From Phenylobacterium sp. (lineage in GTDB: Bacteria; Pseudomonadota; Alphaproteobacteria; Caulobacterales; Caulobacteraceae), in NCBI RefSeq assembly GCF_030693405.1, contig NZ_JAUYAW010000044.1, positions 62,001 to 126,000 on the forward strand: a stretch of DNA of 64,000 nucleotides, written 5' to 3'. The position numbers and the translations under genes were made by a program. How positions within the stretch are numbered: the first letter of the stretch is position 1; every line of letters starts with the position of its first letter. This document shows positions 26,573 through 35,093 of the stretch, in pieces. The notes under the pieces are model-generated. The model searched no databases. It was not told the DNA's origin and saw nothing but the letters and a program-made list of their open reading frames with translations.

Positions 26573-27709
26573 TCAGTAGCCTTGGATACGGGCGTAGCGG
26601 TCGCGATGATAGGCTTGGTTTCCGAAGGCCGCCTCGGCCGCACGGGCGCGCTTCATGTAGAAGCCCGCGTCGTGGGCGTCGGTCATGCCGATGCCGCCAT
26701 GCATCTGAACCATCTCGTTGGACACGAGGTGGAAGACGTCGCCCATCTTGGCCTTGGCCAGGCTGACCAGTTCCGGAACGTCCGGGGTGTCGGCGTCGAT
26801 CGCCTGGAGGGCGGCTTCGACGGCCGAACGGGCCAGTTCGAGATCGGTGAACATCTTGGCCGCGCGGTGCTGCAGGGCCTGGAAGGAGCCGATGACCTGA
26901 CCGAACTGCACCCGGACCTTGAGGTAGTCCAGGGTCACTTCGAAGGCCTGGACGGCCGAGCCGAGCATTTCGGCGCAGAGGCCGGCGCGGGCGCGGTCGA
27001 GGGTCTTCTCCAGCAGGGCGTAGCCCTTGTCGACTTCGCCCAGCACCGCGTCAGCGCCCACTTCGACGCCGTCGAAGGTGATGTTGGCGGCGCCGCGGCT
27101 GTCGGCCAGGTGCAGACGCTTGCGGCTCACGCCCTTGGCGTCGCCGGCGACCAGGAACAGGGTGATCCCGTCGGTGTCGCCCGGCTTGCCCGAGGTGCGG
27201 GCCGAGACGATCAGCAGGCCAGCGGCCATGCCTTCCAGCACGAAGGACTTGGAGCCCGACAGCTTGTAGCCCGAACCGGACTTTTCAGCCTTCAGGGCGA
27301 CCTTTTCAGGGGCGTGATGCGCACCTTCGTCGATCGCCAGGGCGCCGACGACTTCACCGCCGGCGATCTTCGGCAGCCATTCGGACTTCTGGGCGTCGGA
27401 GCCGCCCAGCACCAGGGCCGAGGCCGCAGCCAGGCCGGAGGCCAGCAGCGGAGACGCGGTCAGGGTGCGGCCGGTTTCCTCCAGGATCAGGCCCATGGAG
27501 AGGTAGCCGAAGTCCGAGCCGCCGTATTCCTCGGGGATGATGACCCCGGCCCAGCCCATCTCGGCCATTTCGTTCCAGGCGTCGGCGTCGTAGCCAAGCT
27601 CGACCCCGCTGTCGCGCATCTTGCGGAAGGCGGTGACGGGGGACTTTTCCTGCACCCAGCTCTTCGCGGCGTCGCGAAGCATTGATTGTTCTTCGTTGAG
27701 AACGGCCAT
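26573..27709 (-). CDS. Acyl-CoA dehydrogenase, short-chain partner type
   Basis: A 378-residue acyl-CoA dehydrogenase fold protein, last of five in the operon. The FAD-domain parts (GVIIPEEYGGSDFGYLSMGL near 56-75; GDVFHLVSNEMVQMHGGIG near 335-353) fit the family. It lacks the WCQGFSEPGAGSDL block and the YGGSxEVQ end seen in the other four, so it is a distinct type, about 25 residues shorter. In actinobacterial steroid degradation, paired long and short ACADs make alpha2-beta2 enzymes; this gene and its upstream neighbour could be such a pair (inference). The start is ATG 27709 (MAVLNEEQSM); the longer upstream frame overlaps the previous gene's end. Confidence 0.9.
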   Translation of the reverse strand: MAVLNEEQSMLRDAAKSWVQEKSPVTAFRKMRDSGVELGYDADAWNEMAEMGWAGVIIPEEYGGSDFGYLSMGLILEETGRTLTASPLLASGLAAASALVLGGSDAQKSEWLPKIAGGEVVGALAIDEGAHHAPEKVALKAEKSGSGYKLSGSKSFVLEGMAAGLLIVSARTSGKPGDTDGITLFLVAGDAKGVSRKRLHLADSRGAANITFDGVEVGADAVLGEVDKGYALLEKTLDRARAGLCAEMLGSAVQAFEVTLDYLKVRVQFGQVIGSFQALQHRAAKMFTDLELARSAVEAALQAIDADTPDVPELVSLAKAKMGDVFHLVSNEMVQMHGGIGMTDAHDAGFYMKRARAAEAAFGNQAYHRDRYARIQGY

Positions 27710-27743
27710 CTTATTGTAATCCCTATAAAATTCGTGTGAGTGC

Positions 27744-28940
27744 TTATTTCGGGTCGGGCAGGCCGAGGATGCGCTTGGAGATGATGTTGTTCTGCACCTC
27801 CTGCGAACCGCCATAGATGGTCGTCGCCTTACCGCCCAGCCAGGAGCGCACAGCGCCCAGTTCTTCGGCGGTGAAGTCGTCGCCTTCCCAGCCCAGACCC
27901 TGATGGCCCATGAGCTCGATGGTCAGTTCAGCGCGATCCTGCATCCAGCGGGTGCCCGCATTCTTCATGATCGAGGTGGCCGCCGAAGGCCCGGAATTGG
28001 CCTTGGATTCGACCATGGCGCGCATGGCGGTCAGCTGGAAAGCGCGACCGTCGATCTCGTTCATGATCACGCGGGTGCGCAGGTCGGAGTCCGACAGGCG
28101 GCCCGACTCGTCGGCGCCCACATAGTCCTTGGCCAGCTTCACCAGCGAACGACCACCCAGGCCGCCGCCGCCGCCGGCGCCCGACAGGCCCGAACGCTCA
28201 TGCTGCAGGAGGCGCTTGGCCACCGTCCAGCCGCCGTTGACTGGGCCGACCACCTGGTCCTTTTCGACGCGGACGTCGGTCAGGAAGGTCTCGCAGAAGG
28301 GCGAGTTGCCGGCGATCAGCGGGATCGGGCGGACTTCGACGCCGGGGACATCCATCGGGAACAGCACGAAGGAAATGCCCTCGTGCTTCTTGGTGGTGTC
28401 GGTGCGCACCAGGCAGAAGCACCACTGGGCCCACTGGGCGCCCGAGGTCCAGATCTTCTGGCCGTTGACGATGTAATGATCGCCCTTGTCTTCGGCGCGG
28501 GTCTGCAGCGAGGCCAGGTCAGAACCGGCGCCCGGCTCGGAGAAGCCCTGGCACCATTGCAGTTCGCCCTTCACGATGGGCGGAATGTGCTGCTGCTTCT
28601 GGGCCTCGGTGCCGAATTCCAGCAGGGTGGGGCCGAACATCATCACGCCCATGCCGCCGATGGGGTTGTAGGCCCCCACGCGGCCCAGCTCCTGCTGGAT
28701 GATGCGCGCATGCGCCGGGGTCAGACCGCCGCCGCCATACTGGGCCGGCCAGGTGGGAACGCCCCAGCCCTTTTCGCCCATGGCCTTGCGCCAGGCGTCC
28801 ATGTCCGGGGTCGGTTCAGACCGCTCTTCGCGCATCATCATGCTCCCCTTGCCCTTCAGGGACTTGGGGAAGTTGGCTTCGATCCAGTCGCGGGCTTCCG
28901 TGCGGAAGGCGTCCAGATCAGAGCCGCCAAAATCAGCCAT
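27744..28940 (-). CDS. Acyl-CoA dehydrogenase, paralogue 4 of the array
   Basis: A 398-residue acyl-CoA dehydrogenase. Conserved blocks: WCQGFSEPGAGSDLASLQTR (near 133-152), NGQKIWTSGA (FAD contact), GHQGLGWEGDDF, and the C-terminal IYGGSQEVQNNIISKRILGL with the Glu expected to act in this subclass. N-terminus MADFGGSDLDAFR is shared by all four long paralogues. It is closest to its upstream neighbour (28972-30180), sharing the VQNNIISKRILGLP ending. The substrate is unknown; family members oxidise acyl-CoAs to 2-enoyl-CoAs. Gap to the next gene 34 bp. Confidence 0.95.
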   Translation of the reverse strand: MADFGGSDLDAFRTEARDWIEANFPKSLKGKGSMMMREERSEPTPDMDAWRKAMGEKGWGVPTWPAQYGGGGLTPAHARIIQQELGRVGAYNPIGGMGVMMFGPTLLEFGTEAQKQQHIPPIVKGELQWCQGFSEPGAGSDLASLQTRAEDKGDHYIVNGQKIWTSGAQWAQWCFCLVRTDTTKKHEGISFVLFPMDVPGVEVRPIPLIAGNSPFCETFLTDVRVEKDQVVGPVNGGWTVAKRLLQHERSGLSGAGGGGGLGGRSLVKLAKDYVGADESGRLSDSDLRTRVIMNEIDGRAFQLTAMRAMVESKANSGPSAATSIMKNAGTRWMQDRAELTIELMGHQGLGWEGDDFTAEELGAVRSWLGGKATTIYGGSQEVQNNIISKRILGLPDPK

Positions 28941-28971
28941 TAAAATTCTCCTTGAAAATCAGTCGTTGTAA

Positions 28972-30180
28972 TCATTTCGACGGCGCAGCGTCCGGCAGGC
29001 CGAGGATGCGCTTGGAAATGATGTTGTTCTGCACCTCATTGGACCCGCCGTAAATCGAGCCCGCCTTGCCGGCCAGCCAGCCGCGGACAGCGGCCAGCTC
29101 TTCCTCGGTGAAGTCTGCGCCCTCCCAGCCCAGACCCTGATGCCCCATGAACTCCAGGGTCAGCTCGGCCCGATCCTGCGCCACCTTCATATTGGCGTTC
29201 TTCATGATCGAGGTCGTGGCCGAAGGACCGGAATTCCCCTTGGCCTCCAGAGCCGCGCGCTTGACGGTCTGCTGCAGAGCCTTGAGGTCCATGTCGTTCA
29301 TGACGATGCGGGTGCGCAGGTCGAGATCGGCCAGCCGGCCGTGCTCGTCCTCGCCCACATACTTCTTGGCGATGACGCCGAGGGCTTCGCGCTTGCCGCC
29401 TTCACCGGCCCGGCCGCCCATGCCGCTGCGTTCATGCTGCAGCAGGCGCTTGGCCACCGTCCAGCCGCCGTTCAGCGGGCCGATCAGGTTTTCCTTGGGC
29501 ACCTTCACATCAGTGAAGAAGGTTTCGCAGAAGGGCGAGGAGCCGGCGATCAGGCGGATCGGGCGAACCTCGACGCCGGGCTGATGCATGGAGAAGACCA
29601 CGAAGGAGATGCCCTCATGCTTCTTGGTCTGATCGGTGCGCACCAGGCAGAAGATCATGTCCGCCCACTGGCCGCCGGAGGTCCAGATCTTCTGACCGTT
29701 GACCAGCCAGTGATCGCCCTTGTCCTCGGCCTTGGTCTGCAGGGCGGCGAGGTCGGAGCCTGCGCCCGGTTCGGAGAAGCCCTGGCACCAGCGCACCTTG
29801 GCCGTGGCGATGTCGGGAATGTACTTCTTCTTCTGATCCTCGGTGCCGTATTCCAGCAGGGTGGGCCCGAACATGCCCACGCCCATGCCGCCGATGGGGT
29901 TCCAGGCGCCCAGGGCGGCCATTTCCTGGTTCAGGACCCGGGCTTCCTGGGGCGAGAGCCCGCCGCCGCCATACTGGGCCGGCCAGGTGGGAACGCCCCA
30001 GCCCTTTTCGCCCATCCGGTCGCGCCAGAGCGCCATGTCGCCGGTCAGTTCGACGCCGCCGGCCATGGCCCGGGTCTGGGCTTCGGTATCATGGGCCAGG
30101 GACTTGGGGAAATTGGCGTTAAGCCATTCACGCGCCTGGGTCCGGAACGCGTCCAGATCAGCGCCGCCAAAGTCAGCCAT
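28972..30180 (-). CDS. Acyl-CoA dehydrogenase, paralogue 3 of the array
   Basis: A 402-residue paralogue of the downstream gene. The same blocks are present: WCQGFSEPGAGSDLAALQTK, NGQKIWTSGG, MGHQGLGWEGADF and SIYGGSNEVQNNIISKRILG. Very similar length and spacing to the downstream gene indicate tandem duplication followed by divergence, mainly in the substrate-facing middle (KYVGEDEHGRLADLDLRTR). Operon gap 31 bp downstream and 73 bp upstream. Confidence 0.95.
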   Translation of the reverse strand: MADFGGADLDAFRTQAREWLNANFPKSLAHDTEAQTRAMAGGVELTGDMALWRDRMGEKGWGVPTWPAQYGGGGLSPQEARVLNQEMAALGAWNPIGGMGVGMFGPTLLEYGTEDQKKKYIPDIATAKVRWCQGFSEPGAGSDLAALQTKAEDKGDHWLVNGQKIWTSGGQWADMIFCLVRTDQTKKHEGISFVVFSMHQPGVEVRPIRLIAGSSPFCETFFTDVKVPKENLIGPLNGGWTVAKRLLQHERSGMGGRAGEGGKREALGVIAKKYVGEDEHGRLADLDLRTRIVMNDMDLKALQQTVKRAALEAKGNSGPSATTSIMKNANMKVAQDRAELTLEFMGHQGLGWEGADFTEEELAAVRGWLAGKAGSIYGGSNEVQNNIISKRILGLPDAAPSK

Positions 30181-30253
30181 GAATATTCTCCCTTAAATTC
30201 ATTATGTTATCATTCATTATAGCATGAAGTTCGTGGCTCGGGGAGTCGTGCGC

Positions 30254-31462
30254 TTACTTCGGGTCCGGCAGGCCGAGCACCCGCTTGGAGACCACGTTCA
30301 GATTGATTTCCGAGGTTCCGCCCTCGATGGAGTTGCCCTTGGACCGGAGCCAGGCGCGAACCAGATTCAGTTCACTTTCGTCATAGGCCTCGCCGGCCCA
30401 GCCCAGACCCTGATGGCCGAACGCCTCGATCATCAGTTCATTGCGGTCCTGAGCGATCTTGGCCCCGGCGTATTTCATGATCGAGGTGGCGGCGCTGGGT
30501 CCGGCGTTCGACTTGGCCTCGTCGGCGGCGCGGCGGACGGTGAGCTGGAAAGCGCGGGCCTCCATCCGATGCTCGATGATCCGGCGGCGCAGGTCCTGGT
30601 CGGCGATCCGGCCGGTCTCATCGAGGCCGACATACTTCTTGGCCGCATCCTCAACGCTCATCACCGCGGCCGGCGCGCCGATATTGCCGCCGCCCAGGCC
30701 GGCCGAAATATTGTCGCGCTCGAACTGCAACAGCCGCTTGGCCACCGTCCAGCCGCCGTTCAGCGGGCCAAACAGCTGGTCCTTGGGCACCTTCACATCG
30801 GTGAAGAAGGTCTCGCAGAAGGGCGAGCCGCCGTTGATCAGCAGGATCGGCCGCACCTCGACGCCGGGGCTCTTCATGTCGATCAGGAGGAAGGAGATGC
30901 CCTCATGCTTCTTGCTGGTATCGGTGCGCACCAGGCAGAAGCACCAGTCGGCGAGGTTGGCGCCGGAGGTCCAGATCTTCTGGCCGTTGACCAGATAGTG
31001 GTCGCCCTTGTCCTCGGCGCGGGTCTGCAGCGAGGCCAGGTCAGAGCCGGAGCCCGGCTCGGAATAGCCCTGGCACCAGCGGACTGAGCCGGTGACGATG
31101 CCCGGCATATGCTGCTTCTTCAGCGCCTCGGCGCCGTATTCCAGCAGGGTCGGGCCGAACATCATCACGCCCATGCCGCCGATCGGGTTGCGGGCGCCGA
31201 TGGCGGCCATCTCCTCGGCCAGCACCCGGGCCTCCTGGCGCGACAGACCGCCGCCGCCGTATTCCGCCGGCCAGGTGGGGACGCCCCACCCCTTGGCGCC
31301 CATGGCCTCGCGCCACTGGCGCGCCTCGGGGCTTTCCTTGCCGCCGGCCGCCGCGGCGGTCTGGGCGGCGGTATCGCCCTTGAGGGCCGCGGGGAAGTTC
31401 GCGCTCAGCCAGGCCTTGGCCTCGCCGCGGAAGGTGTCGAGATCGCCGCCAAAATCAGCCAT
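30254..31462 (-). CDS. Acyl-CoA dehydrogenase, paralogue 2 of the array
   Basis: A 402-residue acyl-CoA dehydrogenase (WCQGYSEPGSGSDLASLQTR; NGQKIWTSGA; SIEGGTSEINLNVVSKRVL). The ending SIEGGTSEINLNV differs from the YGGSxEVQNN type of paralogues 3 and 4 and matches paralogue 1, so the array consists of two sub-pairs. The start is ATG 31462 (MADFGGDLDTF) with AAGGCGGA 6 bases upstream; the six-residue upstream extension is unlikely. Confidence 0.95.
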   Translation of the reverse strand: MADFGGDLDTFRGEAKAWLSANFPAALKGDTAAQTAAAAGGKESPEARQWREAMGAKGWGVPTWPAEYGGGGLSRQEARVLAEEMAAIGARNPIGGMGVMMFGPTLLEYGAEALKKQHMPGIVTGSVRWCQGYSEPGSGSDLASLQTRAEDKGDHYLVNGQKIWTSGANLADWCFCLVRTDTSKKHEGISFLLIDMKSPGVEVRPILLINGGSPFCETFFTDVKVPKDQLFGPLNGGWTVAKRLLQFERDNISAGLGGGNIGAPAAVMSVEDAAKKYVGLDETGRIADQDLRRRIIEHRMEARAFQLTVRRAADEAKSNAGPSAATSIMKYAGAKIAQDRNELMIEAFGHQGLGWAGEAYDESELNLVRAWLRSKGNSIEGGTSEINLNVVSKRVLGLPDPK

Positions 31463-31537
31463 GGAAATCCGCCTTTGCAAAAAATCGTCCGGAGTGTCCG
31501 CCGGCCGAAAATGCGACCGGCGGCCCTGCGCAACCGC

Positions 31538-32761
31538 CTATTTCGGGTCGGGCAGCCCCAGAACACGCTTGGAGATGACGTTCAGGTTCACTTCGCTGGT
31601 GCCGCCCTCGATGGAATTGCCCTTCGAACGCAGCCAGCCCCGGGTCGCCAGAAGCTCGCCGGGCTTGTAGGTCTCGCCGTCCCAGCCCAGGCCCTGGTGG
31701 CCCATGGCTTCAATCATAAGCTCCGACCGGTCCTGGGCGAAGCTGGCTGCGGCGTACTTGATGATGGAGACCGCGGCGCTGGGGCCGTTGCTGGCCTTGG
31801 CCTCGGCCGCCGTGCGGCTGATGGTCAGGCCCAGGCACTGCATGTTCATCTTGTTCTGGGTGATCCGGCTGCGCAGATCGGTGTCGGCCAGGGCGCCGCT
31901 AGCGTCGAGGCCGAAATAGCTCTTGGCCACCTCAGACAGGTCGCCCGCCGTGCCGCCGGCCCCGCCGCCGCCGCCGAAGCCGCCGGAAATGTTCTGGCGT
32001 TCATATTGCAGCAGACGCTTGGCGATCTCCCAGCCGCCATTGACCTTGCCCACCAGATTGCCCTTGGGGATCTTCACGTCGGTGAAGAAGGTCTCGCAGA
32101 AGGGGCTCTCACCGCTGATCAGCTGGATCGGGCGGGTTTCCACGCCCGGCGTGCGCATGTCGATCAGCACGAAGGAGACGCCCTCGTGCTTCTTTGAGGT
32201 GTCGGTCCGCACCAGGCAGAAGCACCAGTCGGCCTTGTCTGCGTAGGAGGTCCAGACTTTCTGGCCGTTGATCAGCCAGTGGTCCCCCTTGTCCTCGCAG
32301 CGGGTCTGCAGGGAAGCCAGGTCAGAGCCGGCGCCCGGCTCGGAATAGCCCTGGCACCAGCGGGTCTCGCCCTTGATGATCTTGGGCAGGTGTTCCTGCT
32401 TCTGCTCTTCGTTGGCGTATTCCAGCAGGACCGGACCCAGCATCCAGACCCCGAACGAGGCCAGCGGCGTGCGGTAGCGGCCGGCGGCCAGCTCCTGGTC
32501 AAGGATGCGGGCCTGGGCGGGGCTCAAGCCGCCGCCGCCATACTGGGTCGGCCAGGTCGGCGCGGTCCAGCCCTTAGCGCCCATCTTGCGCATCCAGGCG
32601 ATCTGCAGGTCGTCGGAGTCGAGGAAGGCCTGACCGCCCCACATGGCCTCGGGGTCGACCTTGGCCTTCGGATCGCGCAGCTCAGCCGGATAGTTGGCCT
32701 CCAGCCAGGTGCGGACGTCGGCCCGGAAGGTGTCGAGGTCTGCGCTGCCGAAGTCGGCCAT
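31538..32761 (-). CDS. Acyl-CoA dehydrogenase, paralogue 1 (first gene of the array)
   Basis: A 407-residue acyl-CoA dehydrogenase (WCQGYSEPGAGSDLASLQTR; NGQKVWTSYA; SIEGGTSEVNLNVISKRVL). The start is ATG 32761 (MADFGSADLDTF), preceded by GGGAG at 6 bases; the upstream frame to 32842 lacks family similarity. It is the promoter-proximal gene of the five-gene minus-strand array, divergent across 161 bp from the MprF-like gene. No regulator, ligase or hydratase gene lies next to the array, so its pathway cannot be read from context. Confidence 0.95.
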   Translation of the reverse strand: MADFGSADLDTFRADVRTWLEANYPAELRDPKAKVDPEAMWGGQAFLDSDDLQIAWMRKMGAKGWTAPTWPTQYGGGGLSPAQARILDQELAAGRYRTPLASFGVWMLGPVLLEYANEEQKQEHLPKIIKGETRWCQGYSEPGAGSDLASLQTRCEDKGDHWLINGQKVWTSYADKADWCFCLVRTDTSKKHEGVSFVLIDMRTPGVETRPIQLISGESPFCETFFTDVKIPKGNLVGKVNGGWEIAKRLLQYERQNISGGFGGGGGAGGTAGDLSEVAKSYFGLDASGALADTDLRSRITQNKMNMQCLGLTISRTAAEAKASNGPSAAVSIIKYAAASFAQDRSELMIEAMGHQGLGWDGETYKPGELLATRGWLRSKGNSIEGGTSEVNLNVISKRVLGLPDPK

Positions 32762-32922
32762 AGCTGTCTCCCAATCATGGAACCGGATTTTGCGCGCCAC
32801 ATTAGCGCTGAGCGGACGCAGGGCAAGCCGCCTTGCGAACACGTGTTTGAAGCCTCATCGGCGCCGTCCTTAACGAATCCAGTCTATATACGGGCCGACT
32901 CTTCATCAGGACGCTCCGCTTC

Positions 32923-34623
32923 ATGAGGCTCTTGCGCGAACTGCGGCCCGCCGGCCTGGCCGCGGCCCCGCTGACGGGCGCCATCCTCACCCTGGCCGCC
33001 GGGGTCATGCTGGTCGTCTCGGCGGCGACGCCGTCGGTGCCCAACCGGTTCCTGCTGCTGGCCGAGCTGGCGCCGGTCATCCTGATCGAGCTGTCCCACT
33101 TCCTGTCCAGCGTCCTGGGCCTGATCCTCATCTTCCTCGCCTTTGGCCTGCGCGCCCGCCTGGACGCAGCCTGGATCGCCACCATGGTCGCCCTGGCCGT
33201 GTCCTTGCCGCTGACCCTGCTCAAGGGCATCGTCTGGGAGGAGACCGCCTGGCTCGGCGCACTCCTGCTGCTGCTGGCCCCCTTCCGCGACGCCTTCACC
33301 CGGGAGGCCCGCCTGTCGCGGATGGAGATCACGCCGGGCTGGCTGGTCTCGGCCGCCGCCCTGGTGCTGGGGGCGGGGCTGCTGGGCCTGTGGTCCTTCC
33401 AGAACGCGGACTATGGGCATCGCAGCTGGATCAGCGTGATGGTCGAGGACGACGCCGCCCGCGCCATCCGCGCCTGGGTCGGCGCGGCGCTCGGCCTGCT
33501 GGCCTTCGGCATCTGGCGGTTGTTCGCCTCGGCCGCGACCCCGCGGGTGGTCACACCCCATGACCAGGACTTCCAGCAGGTCCGCGCGATCCTCGCCTCG
33601 GCCCAGGCGGCCGAGCCCGCCTCCAATCTGGCCCTCCTGGGGGATAAGCGGTTTCTCTTTTCCCAGAGCGGCGAGTCCTTCCTGATGTTCGGCGTTCGCG
33701 GCCGCTCCTGGATCGCCCTCGGGGCGCCGGTGGGCCGTCGTGATGAGCGTCTTGAGCTGTTCTGGCGCTTTCGGGAGATGGCCGACGCCCACGCCGCGCG
33801 ACCCGGAATCTACGCCCTGGGCGCCGACGATCTGCCCGAGGTGGTGGAGCTCGGCTTCTCCCTGCAGAAGATCGGTGAGTCCGCCGTCGTGCCGCTCGAG
33901 ACCTTCTCGGTGGAGGGCCGCAAGCGCGGCAATCTGCGCCGGGCCTGGCGCAAGGCCGGGGAGGAGGGCGCCACCTTCGAGGTGCTCAGCCCTGCGGCGG
34001 TTCCCGCCGTGCTGGAGGAGCTGCAGCAGATTTCCGACGAGTGGCTGGACCATCACGCCGGCGGCGAAAAGCGGTTCACCATGGGCGCCTTCACCCCGGC
34101 CTATGTGGCGGAGTTCCCCATCGCCCTGGTGCGCCAGGACGGGAGGATCGTGGCCTTCGCCACCCTCTGGACCACCAGTGGGCGCACCGCTTTCTCCATG
34201 GATCTGATGCGCTATTCGGACGCCGCGCCGAAGAACATCATGGACTACCTGTTCGTCGAGCTGATCGCCTGGGGCAAGGCCCAGGGCTATCAGGCCTTCG
34301 AGTTCGGCATGGCCCCGCTGGCCGGCCTGGAAGACCGTCCCTTCGCCCCGATCATGTCCAGGGTCGGCCGCCTCCTCTATGAGCGCGGCGAGGAGATCTA
34401 TAATTTCCAGGGCGTGCGCCGGTACAAGGACAAGTACGACCCCCTGTGGCAGCCCCGCTACCTGGCGGCGCCGCACAAGTGGGCCATTCCTCTGCTGCTG
34501 GCTGATGTGGGCCTTTTGTCCTCCGGCGGCATGGCCGCGCTGGCCAAGCGACCGCGCAAGGCTGAGTCCCGTCCTGAGGGCGGAACCGTCGAGGCGGCTG
34601 AGGCTCTACACTCAAAGACTTGA
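32923..34623 (+). CDS. MprF-like phosphatidylglycerol aminoacyltransferase-domain membrane protein, short form
   Basis: A 566-residue protein. The C-terminal DUF2156/LPG-synthase domain (about 205-530) matches the MprF catalytic part: FLMFGVRGRSWIALGAPVG, KRGNLRRAWRKAGEEGATFE, GEKRFTMGAF, YLFVELIAWGKAQGYQAFEFGMAPL, YNFQGVRRYKDKYDPLWQPRYL. The N-terminal part has only about six helices (10-200), whereas full MprF (about 850 residues) has about fourteen including the flippase. It may transfer an amino acid from aminoacyl-tRNA to phosphatidylglycerol or to another lipid; the true acceptor is unknown (some relatives make ornithine-type lipids). The stop codon falls on the edge of the dispersed repeat. 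Confidence 0.82.
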   Translation: MRLLRELRPAGLAAAPLTGAILTLAAGVMLVVSAATPSVPNRFLLLAELAPVILIELSHFLSSVLGLILIFLAFGLRARLDAAWIATMVALAVSLPLTLLKGIVWEETAWLGALLLLLAPFRDAFTREARLSRMEITPGWLVSAAALVLGAGLLGLWSFQNADYGHRSWISVMVEDDAARAIRAWVGAALGLLAFGIWRLFASAATPRVVTPHDQDFQQVRAILASAQAAEPASNLALLGDKRFLFSQSGESFLMFGVRGRSWIALGAPVGRRDERLELFWRFREMADAHAARPGIYALGADDLPEVVELGFSLQKIGESAVVPLETFSVEGRKRGNLRRAWRKAGEEGATFEVLSPAAVPAVLEELQQISDEWLDHHAGGEKRFTMGAFTPAYVAEFPIALVRQDGRIVAFATLWTTSGRTAFSMDLMRYSDAAPKNIMDYLFVELIAWGKAQGYQAFEFGMAPLAGLEDRPFAPIMSRVGRLLYERGEEIYNFQGVRRYKDKYDPLWQPRYLAAPHKWAIPLLLADVGLLSSGGMAALAKRPRKAESRPEGGTVEAAEALHSKT

Positions 34624-34671
34624 GTGCGTTTTGATCCGACAACCGGTTACCACTTATCGGAACGCGCCCTA
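34622..34671. repeat. Dispersed hairpin-forming intergenic repeat, copy 2
   Basis: A 50-bp element starting GAGTGCGTTTTGATCCGAC and ending TCGGAACGCGCCCTAGA region. The GCGTT/AACGC ends and CCGA/TCGG inner blocks pair; AACCGGTT sits in the loop. It shares the core with copy 1 at 23288-23336. It fills the whole gap between two converging genes: the plus-strand MprF-like stop (34621-34623) and the minus-strand small membrane protein stop (CTA, 34669-34671) both overlap it. Possible bidirectional terminator or RNA-end structure. Confidence 0.82.
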
Positions 34672-34881
34672 GAAGCGCGTGGGGCCGGTGGAGACCCCCA
34701 TCAGATTGACCAGGTGGACCAGCACCACGATCAGGCCGGCGGCCCCCATCAGCATGATGAACCGGTAGGGCACCAGCCGCGGCCCCCTTCGGAAATCCGG
34801 TGGCCGCGCGCCCATCCAGCCGCAAAAGAGGGTCAGGGCCAGCAGGGCGGCGCCGAGGGCCAGGGTCACGGTGAGGTCCAT
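34669..34881 (-). CDS. Small two-helix membrane protein
   Basis: A 70-residue protein from ATG 34881 (MDLTVTLALGAALLALTLFC): two hydrophobic helices (3-22 and about 42-63) joined by a basic loop (MGARPPDFRRGPRLVPYRF). No family name recognised, but the PYRFIMLMGAAGLIVVLVHLVNL segment looks evolutionarily constrained. The longer open frame (to 34995) has a poor-quality N-terminus. The stop is contributed by the dispersed repeat. Divergent from podJ. Confidence 0.6.
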   Translation of the reverse strand: MDLTVTLALGAALLALTLFCGWMGARPPDFRRGPRLVPYRFIMLMGAAGLIVVLVHLVNLMGVSTGPTRF

Positions 34882-34987
34882 CTGCGACGCCGTAGCGCAG
34901 CGGCGGGCTGGGCGCAAACAGCGCCGTTTACCCTTCGTTAACCCTCTCGCCCCCTGTTGCAGGCTAAGGGTTTCCGCGTGCGGCCCG

Positions 34988-35091
34988 TCATCCACAGCTC
35001 ATCGCGGCAAACGCTATATCTAGCGTTAACCTTGCGTTTACACCCCAAGGTTCGGTGGCTAGCGTCGAATCGGCGGGTAGGAGATCGATTC
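34988..35091 (+). promoter_or_regulatory. podJ upstream region: DnaA-like box, CtrA-like site, two GANTC sites, inverted repeat
   Basis: TCATCCACA (34988-34996) matches the DnaA box TTATNCACA with one mismatch. AACGCTA-N4-TAGCGTT (35010-35027) is a perfect inverted repeat. TTAA-N7-TTTAC (35026-35041) matches the CtrA site TTAA-N7-TTAAC with one mismatch. GAATC (35067-35071) and GATTC (35087-35091) are GANTC sites for CcrM methylation, just before the start. In Caulobacter podJ is a cell-cycle gene linked to DnaA and GcrA (from memory), which fits. Confidence 0.6.
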
Positions 35092-35093
35092 GA

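Noticed and set aside
32884..34476. 530-codon open frame opposite the MprF-like gene
   Set aside because: Composition is low-complexity Gly/Gln/His/Glu and no domain is seen; the plus strand has the conserved synthase domain.
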